Shown here in pieces: positions 1 to 7,952 of a stretch of DNA of 14,175 nucleotides. This DNA is from Clostridiaceae bacterium (GTDB taxonomy: Bacteria > Bacillota > Clostridia > DSM-8532), in assembly GCA_012727625.1 (NCBI GenBank), contig JAAYGP010000369.1, forward strand, positions 1-14,175, given 5' to 3'. The position numbers and the translations under genes are program-made. The notes below the pieces were generated by a model. That model was not told the DNA's origin. It made no database searches and saw nothing but the letters and a program-made list of their open reading frames with translations. Every line of letters starts with the position of its first letter. Position 1 is the first letter of the stretch.

Positions 1-115
1 CCATTATATATTATACCATCTATAATGCGATGTAACCAGCCGGTTCAGTACTCAATTGCCGTATTTTTTGTTTACTGTGTTATTGTTAACATGTTCTGTC
101 AAAGGATATTGTGTG
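1..115. other. AT-rich intergenic DNA, no gene seen
   Basis: I find no open reading frame with a ribosome binding site, no RNA gene and no clear hairpin here. A short string at about 69-82 (TTTACTGTG) loosely resembles the reverse complement of the terminal motif of the intergenic repeat that starts just to the right. It could be a decayed left end of that element, but the match is too short to claim. Confidence 0.4.
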
Positions 116-258
116 ATATTATTATTTCCATATGCATTTTTGCAAGTTTTGGCTTGTCTGAGCTTTAACTTACCAGCTCTTGCGAATAAAGCTCCTGTTT
201 GCGCTATTGCGCAATATCTGGCCTGAACAGGTAACTGAATCAGGGTGTGAACAGTAAC
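116..258 (+). repeat. Intergenic repeat copy 1 (short variant)
   Basis: A roughly 143-base copy of the dispersed intergenic repeat. It matches the reverse complement of 7515-7654 along nearly its whole length. Shared blocks include ATTATTATTTCCATATGCAT, AGCTTTAACTTACCAGCTCT and ATATCT. It ends with GGGTGTGAACAGTAAC at 243-258. Small palindromes are embedded: TATTGCGCAATA, CCTGAACAGG and CTGAATCAG. It lies downstream of the macroglobulin gene, beyond that gene's terminator-like hairpin. No coding start is visible and stops interrupt the frame that is open in other copies. Function is unknown; a non-autonomous mobile relic is one possibility. Confidence 0.75.
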
Positions 259-287
259 GTTAATGTTCAGCGGTTGCGGGAAATAGC

Positions 288-312
288 AAGAACGCACTTT
301 GGGTGCGTTCTT
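288..312 (-). terminator. Hairpin, probable terminator of the macroglobulin gene
   Basis: Perfect 10-bp inverted repeat AAGAACGCAC / GTGCGTTCTT with a 5-base loop, about 75 bases past the stop codon of the minus-strand macroglobulin gene. On the minus strand the stem ends in TTCTT and then GCTATTT, so the U-tract is short. It may be a weak or bidirectional terminator. No other gene is seen close enough to use it. Confidence 0.5.
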
Positions 313-385
313 ATATAGGGTTGGCCAGTATATGTTATGGCGCGGCATTGAAGCTGAGCCGCTCTCCTGTTAACAATCGGGTCTG

Positions 386-3300
386 CTATTTTGTTATTGC
401 TATTGTTGTATCATTGGCAATTTTCATGCTGTCCTTAACCGTAGTGCCCTGGATTATGGTACCGTCAGCTTTAAAGATTCCTGGGCTGACCACCCTTGCG
501 TAATAAACCATGGGTTCTTTATTTTCGGAATCGCGGTACACATTAAAGGTTACTTTCTGTCCATCTACATTACTGAACCACCATATGATTCCGGCTCTAT
601 CCCTTATGCCTGCCTGGTATGGCCTTTCAATGGGTTTTAATCCTGACGGAGCGAAATCTGTGATTTCATAGTAATGATCCATTGCAATGTCACTGATATC
701 CCAATCCAGTACAACCTTAACCAGATCATTGTGTTTAAACTCGGTGGTTTCCTCACCTGTTACATAGTTATAATAGGTCCTTTTTATTCTGAGATTGTCA
801 TCAGGCTGTACCTGGGATGTTAAAGGCGCTGTGAACACAGATACAACCGCAGCTTCGCCTGAAACTTCTGTAATCTTCAATTCAGATATCCTGACTGACG
901 GAATCTTTACGACAATGCATCCGCTGCCTTTAAGGGTTTCATTGTAGGTATTGCCGTCGTATTCATAGGTAAATTCCGCGTCTCCTGCAGTAAGCTTATT
1001 GTATTCCTCCATGACAAACAGAAGTTTTTCAATGTTAATCAAAATCTTTCCGGAATAATTATCCCTGATGTAATTGAATAATTCATACTTTTCAGGAAGC
1101 TCAAGCTTTGAAGCCAAAACTGCGGCCAGAGCAGTATGCTTCAGTATCTCGTCCTTGTTTTCGGATACTTTAACCCTCATATATGGATCAAGGGATTCCA
1201 GCAAGGGCGATACCCTGTCATTATATAATCCGGCGGCAACAGGTTTTTCACCGAGAGCTTCGTATGCAAGGGCAATATATATATAGTCCTTAAGCGTCAG
1301 GTTTGAAACATCCTTTGCCTTGTTTAAATCAAGCAATACCGGCTCTCCTAAAACCGCCAGGCCATATAAAGCAGGTGCATTGATCCTCCCGGGTTCTGTG
1401 AAAACCAGGGAATAAAAGTACTGTTTCAGCATTTGTGTGCCAACCTCATCCTTTAAAAGGGAAGTCATAAGCGCGGACAACTCCGCATCGCTTTCCGAGT
1501 AGGGGAGTATCCCGAATCCTCCGTCAGGCTTTTGATACTGCGTGAGGTCTACCTCAGAAATTTCATAATAGTATTCTCTGTCCGGTACAATTTCATCCAG
1601 CAGTTGTTTTACCCTGTACGAAATGTATTTTTGATCGAGCCGGCTGCCTCCGCTGTACATCAGGCTGTAAAGAGTGGGTATAAGCCTGCCCCGGCCGGTA
1701 TCGGTGAAAATAAGTGTGGTAAGCCCTTTATCTCCGCCTTTAAGCTTCAAATTTGCCTTTAACGGGGAAATCACAGCTTCCTCAATTTCATGATAGGTGT
1801 CGGACACATATATAGTTCTTTTCAGGCCATCGGACAGGCCGTTTTCACTTATAGCCCTTATTTCGATATCATAAACACCTGGATCAAGCTTCCAGAGCGG
1901 GAGATAAATACGTTCGAAAGCTTTGCTGGCGGCAGATTCAACAAATTCAGGAATCTGGGGGCATGTAACCTGCCAGGTAATGGTTTCGCTTTCCTTCAGA
2001 TCGTTGCCGTAGCTGCTTACGCCTATATATGGGAAGTCGCCGCTGAGGTAGGTGGTGTTAAGGCTGTCGTTTATGAAGAAAGGCAGTGTTACTTTCAAAG
2101 AGGTTTGACCTGTGCCGGCCTGCAAATCGCAGGATATGGCTGCAAGGTTAACCTGCCATGAAGTTACATTGTCAGGAAGCCTGAATGTCACTGTTCCCGT
2201 GCCGTCTTCCCCGAGGGTTGTCATGCGGAAGAGCGCTGTATCCTTAAATTCACTTCTTACGCTGACATCTGCCATTTGCGCGATATTTGGAGCCGGGGTT
2301 GCGCTTGCGGCCCTGACACCGCCATCCATAACGGCAGAATCCTCTTTTACAGCCCCCATTCCGCCAATTCCGCCATATACATCCCAGAAAGAACCGGAAC
2401 CATGGGCGTGCGTTGAGTATGAAATTCCGAAACCACTGCTTATCCATTGATACAGGTTATCCAGAACATTTACATTGTAATCTGATATTTCAAGCATCGC
2501 TTCGTCAATCAGCGCAAGGTTTACTTTTGCCTGTACCGGGTTGTCATTTTCATCTTTTGCCGTAATTTTTATTGTTACCGTATCCCCGGGCCTGTAAGCT
2601 TTTTTATCAGTCACCGCTTCCAGAATTATTTTAACCTCATCCGTATCATAAGGGATATTTTTTGTACCTGCGCTAACATAAGTTTTCCCGTTAAAATATA
2701 CTGCTCTGATATGAAAGTTCGGAATATATTCTTTTGTCAAAACAGTCCTGTATTCACCACTGTTTGTCACACTGTGCCTTTTTATCCCCTTTTGTGCTTC
2801 GATATACAACACGGATTCAGGGTTAATGATCTTTTCATTGTTCATAAGGGAAACAACAACTTCCTCATCAAGGCGGTATTTCTCCTTGTCAAGCTCCAGG
2901 TGGAACCAATCACCATGAACTCCCGAATATTCCACATACAGGCAGTTTGACAAATAAACACTTTGGCTCATCTTTCTTCCATTGCTGTCCTGCCAGGTTA
3001 GCTCAGCGGTGTAATACCCGCCTCGTGGGTGCTCGAGAGTGAATGTTTCACTTGCTTTACCGTCCTTTGATGTTCTTAATGAGAAGCTTCCTATTTTCTC
3101 TTTCCGTTCCTCATAGCGGTATCGTTTAACAACAACCTTGTTGATAAAGTCATATTCTTCGCCATCTTCAATTTTTTCATAGGTGTGGTAAATTAATGAA
3201 CCTTCAAGTAATTTATCAGCCACCGGTTCACCCAGGAAATTGGGGTAATCTTGTTCAGAGTCCGGATCAGGATTGTTGAGAGGTTCCAGATCGATAAAGT

Positions 3301-5374
3301 TTAATTCGGCGTTAAGAGTAATTTTTCCTTTTTCGTCGGACTGGGTGCTGAAAGCAGCGTATATATCATTTATAAACACCCGAATATAACTGCTCCCGTT
3401 AATCATCCCGCTTTCAGGCAGCGAAGCGGCTGCATTAAGCCATACACCTCTTTCGCCCTGAACCTCATTGTCATCTGTTTTTGCTGTGAAAGGAACAACA
3501 AGCCTGCCGTCAGCGGATGTTTTTATCGTATCTGATATTCTGTCATAGTGGTGCACGTTGATGTTGTATGATACATCAAGGGATGGCAGCGGGGTACCTT
3601 CAAAGAATGATGGTGTTATTGTGAAGTTCACTGTTTCACCAAGGAATACTGCGTTTTTATCTTTTTCTACAGTCATTTTATAGGCAGGCTTAACATAATT
3701 TTCCACACGGATAAAATGGTTGTTAATTATATCCTCACCTGATTTGATTGTTATCTGATAACTTCCGGGTGAAAGGTTCGGAAGTTTAAATTCTCCTTCA
3801 AAGAAGCCTCTTTCCGCCGGTACGTTTATTGTAACCAACGGCTTTTGAATTGATGGTAAGAAATAACTAAGGATTTTTGCGGGATAGAATCCCCAGTAAC
3901 CGCCTTCAGCTATTTCAACTGTTAACTTCTCAGGAGAATTACCATCAGCCCTGTTTTTCACAAAACCCCAGAATTGAACCCAATCATCAGGCTTGTAAAG
4001 ACTTCTGTCGGTCTGGAAATACTTCCAGTAATCTTCCATGACATATTGACCATCATTGTATATTCTGTATTGGTTTTTTATTAACAGGAGCTCATCCTTT
4101 CCGCTCTTAGCCAGGAAATATTCAAGCTCGTTTTTTACCGGGTCATATGTTTCATCTTCCACAATGTCAAATAATGCAACACCGTCTTCGCCGGTTGTTA
4201 TTGTTTCATTATCAACGATGATCTGCGCAGAAGCAACAGGTTTCCCGTCCCTGAGACTGTTCAGCCATATAAGGGATTTTGTGTCGCTTAAGGTATAATA
4301 TGCAGACAGATCTGTTGATTGAACAAAGGTTTGAGCGGTGATGTCATCCAATGTGCTTTCAACCAGGTATAAGCCGCGCGGCAGGGCTTCCGGAACCGAT
4401 AGGTATCTGTCCCTCCACTGGGAGAGATCAAAGGTTTGATCGAAAGACATGACTTTTGTCAGGCCCTCTTTTGAAACAAGGTTTTGCTGCTGGCTGCTGT
4501 AAGCCCAGTAAGGCTGTTCGCATTTTTGACTGACTGCTTCTATAAAGCTGTCCATATCCTTAAATTTATATATACTTGTTTTTACAACAACCTCGTTTAT
4601 ATCCCTGGGTGCATAAACGCCAACGGGAATAACCGGAGCGCTGTCTGTGGCAAACTCCATATGCAAACTGTTAAAATAAAGACTGCTTTTTTGGATATAA
4701 CCGCCGTCCTTTTCAGGCTCGGTTTCAAAAGCAAATACATAATCAGCTGAAAGTTTTTGACCGGTTCCCTCAAGAGGCAGACCTTTCTTTATGGTAACTG
4801 TGTAGATGGTGCCCGGCTCCAGCTTTTCAGGAATAAATACCGCCATATAGCCATCTCTTTCAAAACGGCCTTCCACCCTGGGAGAAATGTCAAAAAACTC
4901 ATCAATATCGCCAAAGGTGGTGTGGCTGAAATAAATCTCTATTCCGCTGTTTACCGGAACATAATTTGACTGGTGAGCCGGCAGAACCCCTAAAACAGAA
5001 AAGTTGCGCCTTGTCTGAAAGGTCCAGGAAACGTTTTTTCCCTCCGGCGTTATAATCACAAAGGTGTAAAGGCTGTCTGGCTCCAACTCTTTTTCCAGTG
5101 AAACTAAAAACTCATTCCTATTATTGATTTTAATCTTAATTCCATTGTCACCAGGTATGCTAAGCATGTTTTCTATCTGGCCAATGGTATAAGATTTTTC
5201 CGTTTTCAGGATAAATTCCGTGTCCGTGTGTATTCCGGTAGAATCATATTGTGTCGGGACTAAAGCGAACCCTTCCCTGTATTCATCGGCATAAGCCGGA
5301 GTGAAAGGATTCACAACCCATAACACTGCTGCTATGAGAGCAACCGACAAAAGAATCGCAATTGTTCTCTTCAT
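386..5374 (-). CDS. Secreted alpha-2-macroglobulin family protein, thioester-less
   Basis: Encodes 1662 residues, within the usual size of bacterial alpha-2-macroglobulins. I chose the ATG at 5374 because GGAGGT (5382-5387) sits 7 bases upstream and a signal peptide begins there: MKRT, a hydrophobic core, and a likely cleavage after AYA near residue 34. An in-frame ATG at 5401 would place extra residues before the signal. There is no lipobox Cys, so it is probably secreted rather than a lipoprotein. In order: two Ig-like N-terminal domains (about 40-225), an MG2 domain with DRSLYKPDDWV near 455, macroglobulin domains to about 960 (LIDEAMLEIS), an A2M domain with EFKDTALF near 1040 and LPDNVTSW after it, then a helical thioester-type domain and C-terminal beta domains. 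Family members trap proteases through a CxEQ thioester; here the equivalent site reads RLDQ (residues 1245-1248), so covalent trapping is unlikely. No penicillin-binding protein partner gene lies in view. The family is clear; the role (protease inhibition or surface protection) is inferred. Confidence 0.93.
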   Translation of the reverse strand: MKRTIAILLSVALIAAVLWVVNPFTPAYADEYREGFALVPTQYDSTGIHTDTEFILKTEKSYTIGQIENMLSIPGDNGIKIKINNRNEFLVSLEKELEPDSLYTFVIITPEGKNVSWTFQTRRNFSVLGVLPAHQSNYVPVNSGIEIYFSHTTFGDIDEFFDISPRVEGRFERDGYMAVFIPEKLEPGTIYTVTIKKGLPLEGTGQKLSADYVFAFETEPEKDGGYIQKSSLYFNSLHMEFATDSAPVIPVGVYAPRDINEVVVKTSIYKFKDMDSFIEAVSQKCEQPYWAYSSQQQNLVSKEGLTKVMSFDQTFDLSQWRDRYLSVPEALPRGLYLVESTLDDITAQTFVQSTDLSAYYTLSDTKSLIWLNSLRDGKPVASAQIIVDNETITTGEDGVALFDIVEDETYDPVKNELEYFLAKSGKDELLLIKNQYRIYNDGQYVMEDYWKYFQTDRSLYKPDDWVQFWGFVKNRADGNSPEKLTVEIAEGGYWGFYPAKILSYFLPSIQKPLVTINVPAERGFFEGEFKLPNLSPGSYQITIKSGEDIINNHFIRVENYVKPAYKMTVEKDKNAVFLGETVNFTITPSFFEGTPLPSLDVSYNINVHHYDRISDTIKTSADGRLVVPFTAKTDDNEVQGERGVWLNAAASLPESGMINGSSYIRVFINDIYAAFSTQSDEKGKITLNAELNFIDLEPLNNPDPDSEQDYPNFLGEPVADKLLEGSLIYHTYEKIEDGEEYDFINKVVVKRYRYEERKEKIGSFSLRTSKDGKASETFTLEHPRGGYYTAELTWQDSNGRKMSQSVYLSNCLYVEYSGVHGDWFHLELDKEKYRLDEEVVVSLMNNEKIINPESVLYIEAQKGIKRHSVTNSGEYRTVLTKEYIPNFHIRAVYFNGKTYVSAGTKNIPYDTDEVKIILEAVTDKKAYRPGDTVTIKITAKDENDNPVQAKVNLALIDEAMLEISDYNVNVLDNLYQWISSGFGISYSTHAHGSGSFWDVYGGIGGMGAVKEDSAVMDGGVRAASATPAPNIAQMADVSVRSEFKDTALFRMTTLGEDGTGTVTFRLPDNVTSWQVNLAAISCDLQAGTGQTSLKVTLPFFINDSLNTTYLSGDFPYIGVSSYGNDLKESETITWQVTCPQIPEFVESAASKAFERIYLPLWKLDPGVYDIEIRAISENGLSDGLKRTIYVSDTYHEIEEAVISPLKANLKLKGGDKGLTTLIFTDTGRGRLIPTLYSLMYSGGSRLDQKYISYRVKQLLDEIVPDREYYYEISEVDLTQYQKPDGGFGILPYSESDAELSALMTSLLKDEVGTQMLKQYFYSLVFTEPGRINAPALYGLAVLGEPVLLDLNKAKDVSNLTLKDYIYIALAYEALGEKPVAAGLYNDRVSPLLESLDPYMRVKVSENKDEILKHTALAAVLASKLELPEKYELFNYIRDNYSGKILINIEKLLFVMEEYNKLTAGDAEFTYEYDGNTYNETLKGSGCIVVKIPSVRISELKITEVSGEAAVVSVFTAPLTSQVQPDDNLRIKRTYYNYVTGEETTEFKHNDLVKVVLDWDISDIAMDHYYEITDFAPSGLKPIERPYQAGIRDRAGIIWWFSNVDGQKVTFNVYRDSENKEPMVYYARVVSPGIFKADGTIIQGTTVKDSMKIANDTTIAITK

Positions 5375-5401
5375 AATAATTACCTCCATGCAAAACGACA
5401 T

Positions 5402-5410
5402 ATTATAACA
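5402..5410 (-). promoter_or_regulatory. Candidate extended -10 promoter for the macroglobulin gene
   Basis: On the minus strand this reads TGTTATAAT, a perfect -10 hexamer with the TGn extension. It would start transcription near 5395 and leave a leader of about 20 bases that just contains the GGAGGT site. No good -35 box lies 17 bases upstream. Further upstream there is another extended -10-like string, TGGTATACT (5472-5480), so the true start is uncertain. Confidence 0.4.
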
Positions 5411-5626
5411 CTGCGCTTCGTTATAATGTGTTTTTCCAGTATATATTGCTTTTCACAACCTATCATTATAAAGTATACCATCCTGTAATAAGGCTGCATT
5501 GATTCAGACGAAAATCAGTCCAGAAAGTTCCACGTTTGCGATTGCATTAATGTTTCTTTACTCCTTTTAAATTATATACCATAAAGACCTTCATGCGTGG
5601 CAATGTAAGTAACAGTAAAGACATAC

Positions 5627-5781
5627 TGCTTTCGCTTTATACATCTTTGAGCTTCATTTTGCTAAAGTTTCCGTTTATTGCACAATATCTTTTGACAGAA
5701 CCTGTGAATATTAACCGCCATTGCTCAATATCCGGGGCGGCTTTGCCAGTAGCTGAATCAGGTCAGGGTGTGAACAGTATC
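5627..5781 (+). repeat. Intergenic repeat copy 2 (long variant)
   Basis: Matches 7695-7847 along its length. Shared blocks are TTATACATCT, AGCTTCATT, AAGTTTCCG, ATTGCACAATATCTTT and then CATTGCTCAATATCCGGGGC and CAGGTCAGGGTGTGAACAGT. The last 87 bases (5695-5781) align without gaps to 7761-7847 and 12124-12210. It lies in the divergent gap between the macroglobulin gene and serC, pointing toward serC. A 76-codon reading frame crosses it, but it has no ribosome binding site and I do not call it a gene. Confidence 0.8.
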
Positions 5782-5813
5782 ACGATTTTGCGGCGATTTG
5801 ATCGAAAAATATG

Positions 5814-5842
5814 TAGACTTTGAAATATGAGAGTGATAAAAT
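5814..5842 (+). promoter_or_regulatory. Candidate serC promoter
   Basis: TAGACT (5814-5819; 4 of 6 matches to the -35 consensus), a 17-base spacer, then TAAAAT (5837-5842; 5 of 6). It starts about 30 bases after the end of repeat copy 2. If used, it gives serC an unusually long leader of about 280 bases. Other weaker -10-like strings exist closer to the gene, for example TACAAT near 5953, so this assignment is tentative. Confidence 0.35.
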
Positions 5843-5881
5843 ATTAACAAATTTATTACGAATTAAACAGGAAATAAATGA

Positions 5882-5975
5882 GTCACTGTTCAGAGATTCC
5901 ATTTTAACTATTATTGAAAATAAAGTTCTTGTTTCCGCTGTTGCAAGATACTTACAATGGCCTGAATAGTAGTAA
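5882..5975 (+). repeat. Decayed fragment of the intergenic repeat in the serC leader
   Basis: The stretch at about 5915-5970 (AAATAAAGTTCTTGTTTCCG, then CTGTTGCAAGATAC and GGCCTGAATAG) aligns with the middle of repeat copies 1 and 3a with many substitutions. At 5882-5892 the string GTCACTGTTCA equals the reverse complement of the terminal motif as found in copy 4 (TGAACAGTGAC). Together they suggest an old, eroded copy inside the serC leader. The rest of 5843-6130 is AT-rich with no open gene that I can support, and no T-box signature sequence. Confidence 0.5.
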
Positions 5976-6130
5976 ATGTACAATATATTTATTTTACTGA
6001 CGGAAAAAGAATACACTGCTCCTTTGGGTAAAAATAAGCTTGGGAAATATGATGAATTTTATTTTAGCCCCAACTTTCAGAAAACAATGTTGGAGGTAAT
6101 CTATATAGAGAGGATTGGGAGTGAACAAAA

Positions 6131-7210
6131 ATGAACAGAGTTTATAATTTTTCTGCAGGACCTTCAATGCTTCCCGAAGAAGTTTTGAAGATTGCAAGAG
6201 ATGAAATGCTTGACTGGCACGGCAGCGGAATGTCTGTTATGGAAATGAGTCACCGCTCGAAATGGTTTGAAGAAATAATCAAAAAGGCTGAAGCTGATTT
6301 AAGAGAACTTATGAATATCCCGTCAAACTATAAAGTGCTTTTTCTGCAGGGCGGGGCACATATGCAATTTTCAATGGTACCGCTGAATCTCATGAAAAAA
6401 GGTAAAGCGGATTATGTTAATACCGGGGTCTGGTCAAAAAAGGCCATCAGTGAAGCGAGGAAGTACGGGAAAGTTAACGTTATTGCTTCGTCTGAAGAAT
6501 CAAATTTCACCTGTATTCCTGAACTTGATCCGAAAACTTTCAGCCGGAATGCGGATTATTTCTACATCACAACCAATAATACAATTTACGGGACACGATT
6601 CACTAAACTTCCGGACACAGGTAATGTCCCCCTTGTTGCTGACATGTCATCAAACATTTTATCAGAAGTAATTGATGTTTCAAAATTTGGATTGATATTT
6701 GCCGGAGCTCAGAAGAATATGGGACCTGCAGGTGTGGTTATCGTTATTATCCGTGATGACCTGATCACTGACACAAATCCCGAAGTTCCCACAATGCTTC
6801 AATATAAAATTCATGCTGAGAACGGCTCCATGTATAATACACCGCCCTGTTTCAGCATATATATGTGCGGTCTTGTGTTTGAGTGGCTTAAAAAACATGG
6901 CGGAATTTCCAGGATACAGAAAATCAATGAAGAGAAAGCAGCAATTTTATATGATTTCCTTGACAATTCAGAATTATTCAAGGGAACTGTTGAGAAAAAA
7001 GACCGGTCATTGATGAATGTTCCCTTTGTTACCGGCGACAAGGAGCTGGATGCAAAGTTTGTCAAGGAAGCTGCGGAAAAAGGGCTTGTTAACCTTAAAG
7101 GGCACCGAAGTGTCGGCGGTATGAGAGCAAGCATATATAATGCCATGCCTGTTGAGGGTGTTAAAGCACTGGTTGCTTTTATGAAGGAATTTGAAGCTGA
7201 AAACAAGTAA
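6131..7210 (+). CDS. serC: Phosphoserine aminotransferase
   Basis: Encodes 359 residues, the normal length for SerC. It converts 3-phosphohydroxypyruvate and glutamate to O-phosphoserine and 2-oxoglutarate, the second step of serine biosynthesis, in the cytoplasm with pyridoxal phosphate. Family hallmarks are the N-terminal YNFSAGPSMLPEEVL, the LQGGAHMQFSMVPLNL segment, TTNNTIYGT (about residues 147-155), ADMSSN near 170, and FAGAQKNMGPAG, in which Lys195 is the expected PLP Schiff-base lysine. The C-terminal GHRSVGGMRASIYNA is also typical. The start is supported by GGGAGTG (6117-6123), 7 bases upstream. Unlike many genomes, serA does not follow; a terminator and repeats come next, so serC appears to be transcribed alone. 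Function is confident. Confidence 0.97.
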   Translation: MNRVYNFSAGPSMLPEEVLKIARDEMLDWHGSGMSVMEMSHRSKWFEEIIKKAEADLRELMNIPSNYKVLFLQGGAHMQFSMVPLNLMKKGKADYVNTGVWSKKAISEARKYGKVNVIASSEESNFTCIPELDPKTFSRNADYFYITTNNTIYGTRFTKLPDTGNVPLVADMSSNILSEVIDVSKFGLIFAGAQKNMGPAGVVIVIIRDDLITDTNPEVPTMLQYKIHAENGSMYNTPPCFSIYMCGLVFEWLKKHGGISRIQKINEEKAAILYDFLDNSELFKGTVEKKDRSLMNVPFVTGDKELDAKFVKEAAEKGLVNLKGHRSVGGMRASIYNAMPVEGVKALVAFMKEFEAENK

Positions 7211-7400
7211 ACCAGTAACCCGCTCAGTTAAAGTTGGGATTTTAACATGGCTTGTTTTGATGAGGGTTTTAAGAGCCGGAAAAGTGCTTAAAGCCCATAT
7301 TCCACCTCACGCTCAGATGGAATATGGTTTAAAATCCGATAAAGCTGATGAAAAATCATGAACTATGATAGCTCTTTATATCATGAATGGTTTCAACAAC
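7211..7400 (+). other. Possible structured RNA in the serC 3' region
   Basis: Between the serC stop and its terminator there is no open gene but a cluster of inverted repeats. A 9-bp closing stem GGATTTTAA (7237-7245) / TTAAAATCC (7329-7337) encloses a perfect 10-bp hairpin CCATATTCCA (7295-7304) / TGGAATATGG (7318-7327). That hairpin can extend by TTAAA/TTTAA across a 2-base bulge, in competition with the closing stem. A weak arm GGCTT..AAGAGCC (7249-7277) lies in between. This could be a structured 3' UTR or small RNA; no known RNA family was recognised. Confidence 0.3.
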
Positions 7401-7438
7401 AAAAAGCCCAATAGGATTTGTCTCCTTTGGGCTTTTTG
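7401..7438 (+). terminator. Intrinsic terminator downstream of serC
   Basis: Long inverted repeat AAAAAGCCCA ... TGGGCTTTTT, extended inward by AGGA/TCCT, with a T-run at 7433-7437. The A-run at its 5' side means it could work in both directions. It separates serC from the radical SAM operon. Confidence 0.85.
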
Positions 7439-7514
7439 GGTATGACTGGTATGCTGTCAATCTGTGGTGAAAGTCCATAAGGAGTGTAGCTGCCGATGAA
7501 CCGCCTTGAAGGGC

Positions 7515-7654
7515 GTTACTGTTCACACTCCAATTCAGTTATTTAACAGGTAAGATATTTTGCAATAGCGGAAACAAGAGCCTCATTCGCAAGAGCTGGT
7601 AAGTTAAAGCTCTGCAAGCCGAAACTCGCACAAATGCATATGGAAATAATAATG
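7515..7654 (-). repeat. Intergenic repeat copy 3a (short variant, inverted)
   Basis: The reverse complement of this stretch matches copy 1 (116-258) closely over about 140 bases, with a few small indels. Its outer end GTTACTGTTCACACTC (7515-7530) is the inverted form of the terminal motif. It faces away from copy 3b, and the two together make a palindromic pair. The serC terminator lies 77 bases to its left. Confidence 0.78.
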
Positions 7655-7659
7655 TATGT

Positions 7660-7847
7660 TGCATTTTTGCACAAACAGTCGGCTTGCTATTCCTTGCTTC
7701 TCCTTATACATCTATAAGCTTCATTCCGCTGAAGTTTCCGCTATTGCACAATATCTTTATACAGAGCCTGTAAACAGTAACCGTCATTGCTCAATATCCG
7801 GGGCAGCTTCGGCAGAACCTGAATCAGGTCAGGGTGTGAACAGTAAC
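7660..7847 (+). repeat. Intergenic repeat copy 3b (long variant)
   Basis: Begins with TGCATTTTTGCA, as copy 1 does internally at about 132, and ends with GGGTGTGAACAGTAAC (7832-7847). It carries an internal tandem arrangement: ATTGCACAATATCT...AACAGTAACCG (7743-7783) followed by ATTGCTCAATATCC...AACAGTAACCG (7786-7849). Copy 2 is the closest full relative in the window. An 88-codon frame crosses it without a ribosome binding site or matching start in the other copies, so it is not called a gene. Confidence 0.8.
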
Positions 7848-7886
7848 CGAACAGCATTGGTTCTGAAGTATTTTCCTGCTGTGGCG

Positions 7887-7915
7887 TTGCTATTTTTCTG
7901 TGATTCGGATATCAT
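7887..7915 (+). promoter_or_regulatory. Promoter of the radical SAM / rng operon
   Basis: TTGCTA (7887-7892; 4 of 6 to consensus), a 17-base spacer, then TATCAT (7910-7915; 5 of 6). It begins 40 bases after repeat copy 3b and would start transcription near 7922, about 30 bases before the ATG at 7953. No operator-like dyad is obvious between promoter and start. Confidence 0.6.
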
Positions 7916-7952
7916 AAAATAAGCTCAAATTTTCAAACGGGTGTTGATTGTA

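Noticed and set aside
2250..2447. Minus-strand glycine/arginine-rich small frame inside the macroglobulin gene
   Set aside because: It is an alternative frame of the same strand within a well-supported gene, with no start signals.
4514..4525. KCEQ string in the macroglobulin as a thioester site (Cys285)
   Set aside because: It lacks the residue between Cys and Glu required for CxEQ and lies in an N-terminal macroglobulin domain, far from where the thioester domain is.
5593..5823. 76-codon plus-strand reading frame across repeat copy 2
   Set aside because: No ribosome binding site, composition of an intergenic repeat, and its start and end are not shared with the frames in other copies.
5843..6130. 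T-box or other amino-acid riboswitch upstream of serC
   Set aside because: No T-box sequence of the AGGGTGGNACCGCG type and no terminator hairpin just before the start codon.
116..7847. CRISPR array
   Set aside because: The repeats are long, few, kilobases apart, in both orientations, and have no regular spacers.
7656..7922. 88-codon plus-strand reading frame across repeat copy 3b
   Set aside because: It runs from the repeat into the promoter of the radical SAM gene, has no ribosome binding site, and its similarity to the frame at 5593-5823 is explained by the repeat itself.
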